From assembly GCA_020854055.1 (NCBI GenBank), contig JADZGD010000118.1:62001-126000 (forward strand): 64,000 nucleotides of DNA, given 5' to 3'. A program made the position numbers and the translations under genes. The stretch is from Bryobacterales bacterium. GTDB lineage: Bacteria > Acidobacteriota > Terriglobia > Bryobacterales > Bryobacteraceae. Shown in pieces: positions 7,209 through 14,397 of this stretch (position 1 is the stretch's first letter; each line of letters opens with the position of its first letter). The notes under the pieces are model-generated. The model was not told the DNA's origin, ran no database searches, and was given only the letters and a program-made list of their open reading frames with translations.

Positions 7209-8534
7209 CTAACCGGCCGGAATGATCTTGGTGATGTCGTTGTAGAGAACAAACGCCACCACCGCCATCAGGAACACAAAGCCGAGCTTGAACGCCGTCT
7301 CCTTGACCTGCAGGCTGAGGTCGCGCCGCATGATCATTTCCAGCACCAGCAGCATAATCACGCCGCCGTCCAGAATTGGAATTGGCAGCAGGTTGAAGAT
7401 CGCCAGATTGAGACTCACCATCGCCATCAGCCAGACAAACGACGGGACACCCTCGCGGGCTGCATCGCCGGACAACCGCGCGATCTGAATGGGTCCGTTT
7501 AGCAGTTTCGGCGACATGCGGCGCTCAACGATGCCACGCAGGAACTGGAAGATCATGGTCCCGTTCTTCACCGTCTGCCGCACGGACTCGATAAAGGCCT
7601 CCGGCATGGCCAACTTCGTCATCACTACCCGCGGTTCCAGTTGTACGCCGATCATCCAACGCTGCTTTCCGTCCATATCACTTCGGACTGGCTGCACACT
7701 GACCCGATTCCGCACACCATTGCGGGAATAGATGATCGATACGGACTTTCCGCCGCCTTGCTCGATGACATCATGCAGTTTATACGGGGAGAGAATGGGC
7801 CGGCCGTTGACGCTGATCAACACGTCACCCGGCCGCAAGCCCTTGCGCTCGGCGTCCATACCGGGGAGAATGGCTGCAATCTCGATTTCGCTCTGCTCGG
7901 TCCAGCCGGCCTCGCCAACCCCGGTCTTGTCGTTAAGCACCGGAGTGACGATCACCGAACGAAGCGCGCCATGGCGATCCAGTTCCACGCTTAAAGGCTG
8001 ATTGGCGTTGGCCACTTCTTTCATCAACACCGTTTCCCAGTTGGGATTTTGGACTCCGTCGATCGCGGCGATCCGGTCACCTTCCTGCACTCCGGCTCTG
8101 GCTGCCGGCGTGTTCGGCACCACATGGCCGATGATGGCCGGCGAGTTCTGATCGAGCGGCTTCGGGAACCGGAACATGAACAAGCCGGTGAGCAGTGCAA
8201 TTGCCAACACGATGTTCATGGTGGGACCGGCGCCGGCGATGATCAGGCGCTGCCAGCGAGGTTTCGCCAGGAACGAGCGCGGATCGTTGTTTGCGTCCTC
8301 CTCGGGTTGCTCGCCGGCCATCTTTACATAGCCGCCGAACAGGATCAGGGAGAAGCGGAAGTCCGTCTCGCCTTTTCGAAAACCAAACAGGCGCGGGCCG
8401 AAGCCGAAGCTGAACGCCTCTACCTTCACATCGAAGAATCGCGCTGCCCAGTAGTGACCCAACTCATGGATCAGAATCATGACTCCGATCAGAACCAGCA
8501 GCCACCAGATGTTCTGAAAAATCGCGAGTACCAT
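7209..8534 (-). CDS. rseP: RIP metalloprotease RseP (site-2 protease)
   Basis: Intramembrane zinc protease that cleaves membrane-anchored substrates such as anti-sigma factors after a first periplasmic cut. The 441-residue protein has HELGH at residues 23-27 in the first membrane segment, the SFGFGPRLFGF and FGGYVKMAGE region typical of RseP, two PDZ-like stretches in the periplasmic part (about 125-200 and 215-290, with GDRIAAIDGV and PGDVLISVNGRPI), and the third zinc ligand in NLLPIPILDGG near residue 388. It follows dxr with a 13-base gap; the dxr-rseP order is widespread. Its substrate here is unknown, and no anti-sigma gene is adjacent. Confidence 0.96.
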   Translation of the reverse strand: MVLAIFQNIWWLLVLIGVMILIHELGHYWAARFFDVKVEAFSFGFGPRLFGFRKGETDFRFSLILFGGYVKMAGEQPEEDANNDPRSFLAKPRWQRLIIAGAGPTMNIVLAIALLTGLFMFRFPKPLDQNSPAIIGHVVPNTPAARAGVQEGDRIAAIDGVQNPNWETVLMKEVANANQPLSVELDRHGALRSVIVTPVLNDKTGVGEAGWTEQSEIEIAAILPGMDAERKGLRPGDVLISVNGRPILSPYKLHDVIEQGGGKSVSIIYSRNGVRNRVSVQPVRSDMDGKQRWMIGVQLEPRVVMTKLAMPEAFIESVRQTVKNGTMIFQFLRGIVERRMSPKLLNGPIQIARLSGDAAREGVPSFVWLMAMVSLNLAIFNLLPIPILDGGVIMLLVLEMIMRRDLSLQVKETAFKLGFVFLMAVVAFVLYNDITKIIPAG

Positions 8535-8547
8535 AGGCTCTCTTTGT

Positions 8548-9756
8548 TTATGCTTGCATCAGCGAACGCGACCGGCGGCCGGCTACCCGGCTGACAATCT
8601 CGCCGGCCGCCACGCGGGACTGCCGGTCGACGTCGAGGACCTCGCCGATATTCAGAAGCCGCCTGCCGGGAACCCGGCTCAGCGTCTCCTCGACCACTTC
8701 CGCGATCGCTGAAAAACTAACTTCCCCGTTAAGAAATGCTTCCACGGCGATCTCATCCGCCGCATTGAGCGTACACGTTGCCGAACCACCCGTCCGCTGG
8801 CATTGATAAGCAAGCCGCAGCAAAGGAAACTTCTCCAGGTCCGGTGGAAAGAACTCGAACGTACGGGCTGATGACCAATCCATGCGTGGGACCGGCGCCG
8901 AATCGCGGTCGGGCCAGGTCAGGGCGTATTGAATCGGCATCCGCATGTCGGTGGTAGAGATCTGAGCGATGACGCTGCCATCGTTGTACTCCACCATGGC
9001 GTGGATCGAGGACTGCGGATGAATCACGACGTCCACCTGGTCCGGCTCGAAATCGAACAACCAGCATGCCTCGATGACTTCAAACCCTTTGTTCATCATG
9101 CTTGCCGAATCAATGGTGATCCGGCGGCCCATCTTCCAGGTCGGATGATTCAATGCCTGCTCGGGCGTGATCTCGTGAAAGCGCTCCTTGGGAGTGTTCC
9201 TGAAGGGCCCTCCCGACGCAGTCAATATCAAATGTGTCACTTCACTGCGCCGGCCGGCGCGCAAGCATTGGTGCGCGCCGTTGTGCTCGCTATCTACCGG
9301 GATCAGTTCCGTTCCGTGCTCCCGGCAGGCGGCGATGACAAGATCACCGGCTGCCACCAGCGTCTCCTTATTCGCCAATCCGATGCTCTTTCTTGAGCAA
9401 ATCGCCTGGTAAGTGGCTTCGAGCCCGGCCACGCCGACAATCGCCGACATCACGAAATCCACCTCGGGTGCGCAAGCCGCCTGCACGTAAGCATGAGGCC
9501 CTGAAAGCAATTCCGGGTATGATCGCCGTCCCAACCGTGAATCGTCGAGCCTACTGATTAGACTCCGTAAGCCCTCCTCGGTTGCAGTAACTGCCACGGA
9601 AGGACGAAATTCGACGATCTGCCGTGCCAGCAGATCCACATTGCCGCCGGCAACCAGGGCGTGGACCCGGTAGCGCTCGGGGCCACCACGGCGGATGACA
9701 TCCAGCGAACTGGTTCCGATGGATCCGGTTGAACCCAAAATGGTGACGCTCTTCAT
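8548..9756 (-). CDS. dxr: 1-deoxy-D-xylulose 5-phosphate reductoisomerase
   Basis: Second enzyme of the non-mevalonate isoprenoid pathway, converting DXP to MEP with NADPH. The 402-residue protein has the nucleotide-binding start ILGSTGSIGTSSLDVI, LANKETLVAAGD, the metal site PVDSEHNGAHQCL, TASGGPFR and the flexible-loop/substrate signature NHPTWKMGRRITIDSASMMN. Length is normal for the family. It is first of a dxr-rseP pair, and the 266 bases upstream contain a candidate promoter and a structured RNA that may control it. Confidence 0.97.
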   Translation of the reverse strand: MKSVTILGSTGSIGTSSLDVIRRGGPERYRVHALVAGGNVDLLARQIVEFRPSVAVTATEEGLRSLISRLDDSRLGRRSYPELLSGPHAYVQAACAPEVDFVMSAIVGVAGLEATYQAICSRKSIGLANKETLVAAGDLVIAACREHGTELIPVDSEHNGAHQCLRAGRRSEVTHLILTASGGPFRNTPKERFHEITPEQALNHPTWKMGRRITIDSASMMNKGFEVIEACWLFDFEPDQVDVVIHPQSSIHAMVEYNDGSVIAQISTTDMRMPIQYALTWPDRDSAPVPRMDWSSARTFEFFPPDLEKFPLLRLAYQCQRTGGSATCTLNAADEIAVEAFLNGEVSFSAIAEVVEETLSRVPGRRLLNIGEVLDVDRQSRVAAGEIVSRVAGRRSRSLMQA

Positions 9757-9878
9757 GGCAAGTCGTTGTAATAATAGCAGAATCCACTATTCGACATCTG
9801 TAGGAATCAGCTCAACAACGGTGACAACGAACGCGTCACTGCGATTGGGTTCGTTTCGCAATCCCCTGATGTTTTGTA

Positions 9879-9968
9879 GAAAAACCCTTTCGGGCGCCGG
9901 GGAGGATTGCTTCAGGGGTCTTTTTATGAGGTTAGTCTCGCTTTGGTGGGAGTTGCCTCCCCGGCTTG
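9879..9968 (-). ncRNA. Candidate structured leader or small RNA upstream of dxr
   Basis: The minus strand reads GCCGGGGAGG (9965-9956) and, 50 bases on, its perfect complement CCTCCCCGGC (9905-9896). This is followed at once by GCCCGAAAGGG and a U-run (9895-9880), which resembles a short intrinsic terminator with a GAAA loop. The 5' arm can also fold locally as GGGAG-GCAA-CUCCC, so two exclusive folds exist. AAAAAGACCC inside the loop can pair with the terminal GGGUUUUU, giving a pseudoknot-like alternative. A promoter-like pair lies just upstream. I recognise no Rfam family. It may be a cis-regulator of dxr, a free sRNA, or the terminator of the gene upstream. Confidence 0.45.
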
Positions 9969-9974
9969 ATTCCA

Positions 9975-10003
9975 ATAATAGTATATGGTTTTTGGAAATG
10001 CAA
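9975..10003 (-). promoter_or_regulatory. Predicted promoter of the dxr leader RNA
   Basis: On the minus strand TTGCAT (10003-9998) and TATTAT (9980-9975) are separated by exactly 17 bases. The predicted start, near 9968, falls just before the left arm of the candidate RNA. The -35 is weak (3 of 6 matches to consensus), the -10 is good (5 of 6). Confidence 0.4.
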
Positions 10004-10022
10004 CAGTTTCTTGTATTTTTCT

Positions 10023-10916
10023 TTAAGACCGTTTGACCTCAACTCCCGCATTTTGTTCTAAGACCTTGATCGTAGAGCAGATATCTTCTTCGCCAAGCCC
10101 CGCACCGATGGCGCTCTGAAAGAGTTGCTGATTCAATCCGGTCATCGGTAACGGCACTCCGAGCTCTTTTCCCGAATCCAGCATCAGCCCGATATCTTTG
10201 TGCATCCACTTCACGGAAAAGTTGGTAAAAAAGTTCCGGTCCAGTACGAAAGGAGCCTTATAGCTGATCAATCCCGACCTGGCGGCGCTCTTGTCGAGCA
10301 CCTCCAGCATCAATTCCGGATTGACGCCGGCCTTGGTAGCCAGCACCATCCCTTCGTTGAACGCCTGTAAAATGTTGGACAGAATCAAGTTTTGGGTGAG
10401 CTTGGCGTTCAATCCCATGCCCGGGCCGCCGCAATAAAACAGTTGCTTCCCCATCAGTTCCATATACGGACGAACCCGGTTGTATACCGCCTGGTCGCCA
10501 CCGACCATGAACGTCAGGGTGCCTGCTTCGGCTCCCGGCTTGGACCCGGTAACCGGAGCGCCGAGAAAATCGATGCCCCGCTTGCCGAGCGTCTCGGTAA
10601 TTTCCCGGCTGGAAGACGGAGAAACCGTACTGGTGTCAACAATCGCCGTGCCTTTGCGAGCGCCTGCGGCGATGCCGTCGGCTCCGAGAATCACCTGTTC
10701 GGACATGGAGGTATCGCCGACACAGAGGAACACACATTCGGCATGGCGGCCGACTTCGGCGGGGCTGCCGCAGGCCTTCGCCCCGTGGTCGGCGGCGAGT
10801 TGTTGAGCTTTGCGCGCCGTGTGGGACCAGACGGCGACGTCATGGCCGCCGTTTATCAAATGCCGGGCCATGGGGTACCCCATGATGCCGAGACCGCAGA
10901 AACCGAGTTTAGCCAA
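10023..10916 (-). CDS. NAD(P)-dependent beta-hydroxyacid dehydrogenase (3-hydroxyisobutyrate dehydrogenase family)
   Basis: A 297-residue enzyme that interconverts a beta-hydroxyacid and its semialdehyde with NAD(P). The start is taken as TTG at 10916 because GGAGGA lies just upstream and the Rossmann motif GFCGLGIMGYPMARHL then begins at residue 5; the longer frame to 10991 lacks this support. Further family motifs are DTSTVSPSSS, GAPVTGSKPGAEAGTL (substrate loop) and GLNAKLTQN with the catalytic Lys. Likely substrates are tartronate or succinic semialdehyde, glyoxylate or 3-hydroxyisobutyrate; sequence alone does not decide. It is monocistronic, transcribed toward dxr, and no strong terminator of its own is seen apart from the hairpins of the candidate RNA. 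Confidence 0.9.
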   Translation of the reverse strand: MAKLGFCGLGIMGYPMARHLINGGHDVAVWSHTARKAQQLAADHGAKACGSPAEVGRHAECVFLCVGDTSMSEQVILGADGIAAGARKGTAIVDTSTVSPSSSREITETLGKRGIDFLGAPVTGSKPGAEAGTLTFMVGGDQAVYNRVRPYMELMGKQLFYCGGPGMGLNAKLTQNLILSNILQAFNEGMVLATKAGVNPELMLEVLDKSAARSGLISYKAPFVLDRNFFTNFSVKWMHKDIGLMLDSGKELGVPLPMTGLNQQLFQSAIGAGLGEEDICSTIKVLEQNAGVEVKRS

Positions 10917-11035
10917 TGAATCCTCCTCGCGAAGAAATGGCGGGCAATACGAAAAGCGAGATTGGGGGTGGCCCGTGGGGCCGCACCTCAATTGTCAATT
11001 GTACACGCGCGGACGAGGCTGGTTTTCGGGCCGGC

Positions 11036-11251
11036 TCAGTCGGCAACGGCGGTTGCTGCTTCGCGGTTGGTGAGGATCTTCAGCAGTAGCAGGTCTGAAG
11101 GCTGGAAAGTTGCGATGGGGACGTTCCTCAGGTCCGTATCCTGATCGATAATGTGTATCCGGATCATTGCACGCAACTGATCCGTGCTTACCCCCAGTGC
11201 CTCAGCAGCTTCCATCTCGGTATAGTGCGCCTTGGATGTCTTCAACGCCAT
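11036..11251 (-). CDS. Small MerR/excisionase-like DNA-binding protein
   Basis: A 71-residue protein beginning MALKTSKAHYTEMEAAEALG. The pattern YTEMEAAEALGVSTDQLRAMIRIHI looks like the winged helix-turn-helix of MerR-like or excisionase proteins (polar residue, EAA..LGVS, basic helix). A short C-terminal part with FQPSDLLLLKIL follows. The start at 11251 is chosen for its AGAGGAA about 9 bases upstream, against a longer frame to 11311. No effector domain is present. Two palindromes lie 60-100 bases upstream and may be its own operator. It is divergent from the cystathionine gamma-synthase-family gene. Confidence 0.65.
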   Translation of the reverse strand: MALKTSKAHYTEMEAAEALGVSTDQLRAMIRIHIIDQDTDLRNVPIATFQPSDLLLLKILTNREAATAVAD

Positions 11252-11310
11252 GATTCGACCGTTCCTCTCGACCTCACCATGGATTGTACGAATGCTAACC
11301 AGCGGGTCCA

Positions 11311-11353
11311 ATTGGGGATAGTCCCTAATTGATTTACCGTCATCACCTGACGG
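11311..11353. promoter_or_regulatory. Two adjacent palindromes between divergent genes
   Basis: ATTGGGGA-TAG-TCCCTAAT (11311-11329; 7 of 8 arm positions pair) and CCGTCA-TCACC-TGACGG (11337-11353; perfect 6-base arms) lie between the small DNA-binding gene and the cystathionine gamma-synthase-family gene. The spacing fits operators acting on one or both genes. No confident -35/-10 was assigned. Confidence 0.45.
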
Positions 11354-11451
11354 ACTTCAGAGGCCGGCGTACTAGAGCGCACCGCGGGTGAAATCTCAGT
11401 TCCGCGGAGACACCAACATAAGGCGGCGGTACACTCGGGGCAGGAGGATTC

Positions 11452-12699
11452 ATGCCGCACTACAAAGGCTCACGGGATCCGGTTCACACCAATACCGCAG
11501 TATTGACGCGGGGATTTGATCCGGTGCTTTCGGTCGGGTCGGCCCGTCCGGCGGTCTTCCGCAGTTCCACCTACGTGTTCTCCACTCCTGAAGCGGCCGA
11601 GCGCGCCTTCGCCATCGCCACCGGCAAAGTGCAGCCAGGCGAAGAAGAGAAGGCTGAGCTGATCTATTCACGGATTTCGCACCCCAATGCCGAGATCCTC
11701 GAAGACCAGATAGTACCCATCGAAGCGGGAGCCACCGAGGCTGCTGTCTTCAACTCCGGAATGGCCGCCATCTTCACGGCCTTTCTAACGTTCTGCCGGC
11801 CCGGCCAATCCATCGTTTACACCCAGCCGGTCTACGGCGGCACGGAGCACCTGATCGATGACTTGCTGGCATCGTTTGGAATTACTGCCACAGCAGTCAT
11901 CGCCGGTGATACGGCCGGACTGGAGGCGGCGATCGGGAGCGCGTCAAACCTGCGGGTGGTGTTCATCGAAACTCCAGCCAACCCGACGCTGGTGATGACC
12001 GATATCCGGCGCGCCGCCGATGCCGGCGCCAGGCGGCGCGAGCGCCCGCTGGTGCTGGTGGATAACACCTTTCTCGGTCCGGCGTTCCAGCATCCGCTAC
12101 AGTTGGGCGCCGATCTGGTGCTCTACTCGGGAACGAAATTCCTGTCGGGTTTCAGCGACATGCTTTGCGGCGTGGCCCTGGCCCGCGACCCTCAACTGAT
12201 CACCGCCATGCGCTCGGTCCGCATCCTGCTCGGCAACATCCTGCAGCCGGATGAGTGCTGGATGCTGGACGGGCGCCTGCCGACAGTTTCGCTGCGGATG
12301 AACCGGCAAAGCAAGAACGCGCAGCGCATCGCCGAGCGGCTGGTGGAGCACCCCAAGATCCTCAAGGTACACTACCCGGCGCTGTTTGATGACGCCGAGC
12401 AGATCAAAATCCGGCTGGCGCAGTGCGACTTCCCGGGATCATTGCTCTCCTTTGAGCTACGCGGCGGACGCGCGGCGGCCTTCGATCTGCTGCGCAATTT
12501 GAAGATTTGCCGCGACGCGGTCTCGCTTGGCGGAGTGGAGACGCTGGCGTGCCATCCACGGACAACCACCCACTCCACTTACACGCCAGAAGAAGCCGAC
12601 CGGGCGGGAATCGCCGAGGGGCTGGTGCGCGTCTCGGTGGGAATCGAAGACTGGCGTGATCTGCTGGCCGATCTCGAGCAGGCGCTCGAAAGCGTCTAG
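11452..12699 (+). CDS. Cystathionine gamma-synthase family PLP-dependent enzyme
   Basis: A 415-residue Cys/Met-metabolism PLP enzyme acting on gamma-substituted amino acids (synthase, gamma-lyase or sulfhydrylase). Family features are AVFNSGMAAI (PLP phosphate contact), YTQPVYGGTEHLI, FIETPANPTLV, LVLVDNTFLGP and the PLP-lysine motif LYSGTKFLSG. Near the C-terminus SLGGVETLACHP and VRVSVGIED are typical. Compared with MetB an insert of about 12 residues (TGKVQPGEEEKAE) precedes the YSR motif, as in a distinct family subgroup annotated as cystathionine gamma-synthase family proteins. A strong AGGAGGA precedes the ATG. Substrate specificity is open. Confidence 0.9.
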   Translation: MPHYKGSRDPVHTNTAVLTRGFDPVLSVGSARPAVFRSSTYVFSTPEAAERAFAIATGKVQPGEEEKAELIYSRISHPNAEILEDQIVPIEAGATEAAVFNSGMAAIFTAFLTFCRPGQSIVYTQPVYGGTEHLIDDLLASFGITATAVIAGDTAGLEAAIGSASNLRVVFIETPANPTLVMTDIRRAADAGARRRERPLVLVDNTFLGPAFQHPLQLGADLVLYSGTKFLSGFSDMLCGVALARDPQLITAMRSVRILLGNILQPDECWMLDGRLPTVSLRMNRQSKNAQRIAERLVEHPKILKVHYPALFDDAEQIKIRLAQCDFPGSLLSFELRGGRAAAFDLLRNLKICRDAVSLGGVETLACHPRTTTHSTYTPEEADRAGIAEGLVRVSVGIEDWRDLLADLEQALESV

Positions 12700-12704
12700 C
12701 CGGC

Positions 12705-13679
12705 TCAACTGGTGAACAGCAGGCGCCAGGTGGCGTTCACCAACGCGTGCGCCACCATGGGCGCTCGCACACCCCCGCCGCGATCAAAGGCCCAACCGTA
12801 GAAAAGGCCCGCCACCGCGGCGATCACGGCGAATCGCCAGTTGGGGAACTGGCGAAAGAACAGATGTACGGATCCGAACAGGATCGAAGCCGCCACCAGA
12901 CCCGCGCCTTTGCCGTGCAGCCAGCGGGCAAGCCATCGCTGCAGCAGCCCGCGGAAGAAAAACTCTTCCCGGTAAGCCACCACCCAGAGCATGCCCAGAA
13001 ACAGCGGCACCGCCTTCCAGGTCCACCCGGGCGCCGGGTGAAAGCGGGCAAACTTCAACGTGATTCCCAGCACGAATGCCACCGGCAGAAACACAGCGAA
13101 GGTTACAAAGCCGATACGCCACTCCCTGGCCGATGGCCAGAAGCCTAGCCGGGGATCTTCCACGCGGCCCACCAGCAGTGCCGCGAAGATCGACGTGTGC
13201 AGCCACATCATTTGGCCCAGGGAGTTGGCCGCCAGCAGGTTGCCGTAGATCAGCGGAAATGGCTTTGCCAGTACTCCGGCGGCGATCCACGCCAGAAACA
13301 GGAGATCGGCTATCACCGAGCGGGGAAGCACCAGCCACCAACAAGCAGTTACGCCGGCCAGGACGATGAGCGCCACCAGTGATGCATTCCGATAGAGATG
13401 CGCGCCGATGGAGAAGATCAGGTACGGCAGGACGGCGCTTATCACCAGCAGGAACGCCGACACCGGCCTGGACAGCCTCCGCAAGCGGCTCACAACCGGC
13501 GTAAACCCGGTGGCAAGGAAGAAAGCCGCCTCGATCATAGCCGCCAGCACTAGTGCGTTGGCGAGGGTGGACGGGATATTCTGTTGGTGAACATAGAAGT
13601 TTCCGCCAATGAAGACCAGGCTCCAGACGGCCAGTAGAGTGATCCAGAAGGGTCTGGTCCCGGCGGGCATCGCCTTCAT
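12705..13679 (-). CDS. CPBP family intramembrane glutamic/metalloprotease
   Basis: A 324-residue polytopic membrane protein with about eight hydrophobic segments. The C-terminal third carries the CPBP (Rce1/CAAX-like) motifs in order: YREEFFFRGLLQRW (EExxxR), ASILFGSVHLFF (His) and VAHALVNATW (His/Asn). Members cleave within the membrane; targets are mostly unknown in bacteria. The ATG at 13679 or 13670 may start it; its first TM (about residues 11-28) is intact in either case. Its first 24 codons overlap, head to head, the start of the secreted protein gene at 13609, while its 3' end converges on the cystathionine gamma-synthase-family gene with a 5-base gap. Confidence 0.88.
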   Translation of the reverse strand: MKAMPAGTRPFWITLLAVWSLVFIGGNFYVHQQNIPSTLANALVLAAMIEAAFFLATGFTPVVSRLRRLSRPVSAFLLVISAVLPYLIFSIGAHLYRNASLVALIVLAGVTACWWLVLPRSVIADLLFLAWIAAGVLAKPFPLIYGNLLAANSLGQMMWLHTSIFAALLVGRVEDPRLGFWPSAREWRIGFVTFAVFLPVAFVLGITLKFARFHPAPGWTWKAVPLFLGMLWVVAYREEFFFRGLLQRWLARWLHGKGAGLVAASILFGSVHLFFRQFPNWRFAVIAAVAGLFYGWAFDRGGGVRAPMVAHALVNATWRLLFTS

Positions 13680-14385
13680 CGTAGCATCCGGCCTGGCTCC
13701 TTCCGTCTACTGCCAGCCTGCCGCCGCAATTGCGCGCCGCGTGGCCGCGCGGGAAACCGCGACGGCGGCCGAGCGCAGCCATTACAGCTACCGCCAGAGC
13801 GCCCGCGTGGAAGAGCTGGACCTGCACGGCGCCAGAAAGGGCGTATACGCGGAAGTCCGCGACGTTATCTTTCTGGCCAGCGGCGAACCCAGCGAGAGGC
13901 TGGTCCACAAGCCCGAGAGCCGGCTCTACCGCCTGCGGATGACCGGCGAAGACTTCCGGGACGTGCGAGAGGTTCAGCCCTTTCTTTTTACCAGCGATCA
14001 GCTTTGGGCCTACCAGGTGAAACTGCAGGGCGAGGAAACCGTAGAGGGAGAACCTTGCTACCTGCTCGATGTGCGCCCGCGGCAGACCTTCGCCGGGCAG
14101 AGGCTATTTGAAGGGCTGATCTGGGCCTCCAGGCGCGACTTCTCCGTGGTACGGAGCCAGGGCCGGGCGGTGCCGCAGATTATCAACACCAAGACGGAGA
14201 ACCTCTTCCCGCGGTTCACCACCATCCGGGCAAAGGTGGAGGGCGGGTTCTGGTTTCCGGTATCCACGTTTGGCGACGATGTACTGCCGTTCCGCAACGG
14301 CCCAATTCGCGAACGGCTGAGCATACGCTATGAAAACTACCAGAGGTTTCGAGCCGAGTCAGAGGTCAAGTACGAAGACAGATAA
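13609..14385 (+). CDS. Secreted protein of unknown function
   Basis: A 258-residue protein with a likely signal peptide: basic start MKTRLQTASRVIQK, hydrophobic core GLVPAGIAFIVASGLAP, and a cleavage region near SVYCQPAAA. The mature part is rich in beta-type segments (LYRLRMTGEDF, EGEPCYLLDVRPR, GGFWFPVSTFGDD) and recalls outer-membrane lipoprotein-sorting-type folds (LolA-like), but I cannot assign a family. The 5' end overlaps the divergent CPBP gene by 71 bases; no ribosome site precedes the ATG, so a later start such as GTG 13639 is possible, at the cost of most of the signal peptide's basic region. It ends 12 bases before the GH63-like gene. Confidence 0.7.
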   Translation: MKTRLQTASRVIQKGLVPAGIAFIVASGLAPSVYCQPAAAIARRVAARETATAAERSHYSYRQSARVEELDLHGARKGVYAEVRDVIFLASGEPSERLVHKPESRLYRLRMTGEDFRDVREVQPFLFTSDQLWAYQVKLQGEETVEGEPCYLLDVRPRQTFAGQRLFEGLIWASRRDFSVVRSQGRAVPQIINTKTENLFPRFTTIRAKVEGGFWFPVSTFGDDVLPFRNGPIRERLSIRYENYQRFRAESEVKYEDR

Positions 14386-14397
14386 CAACGCGCTTCC

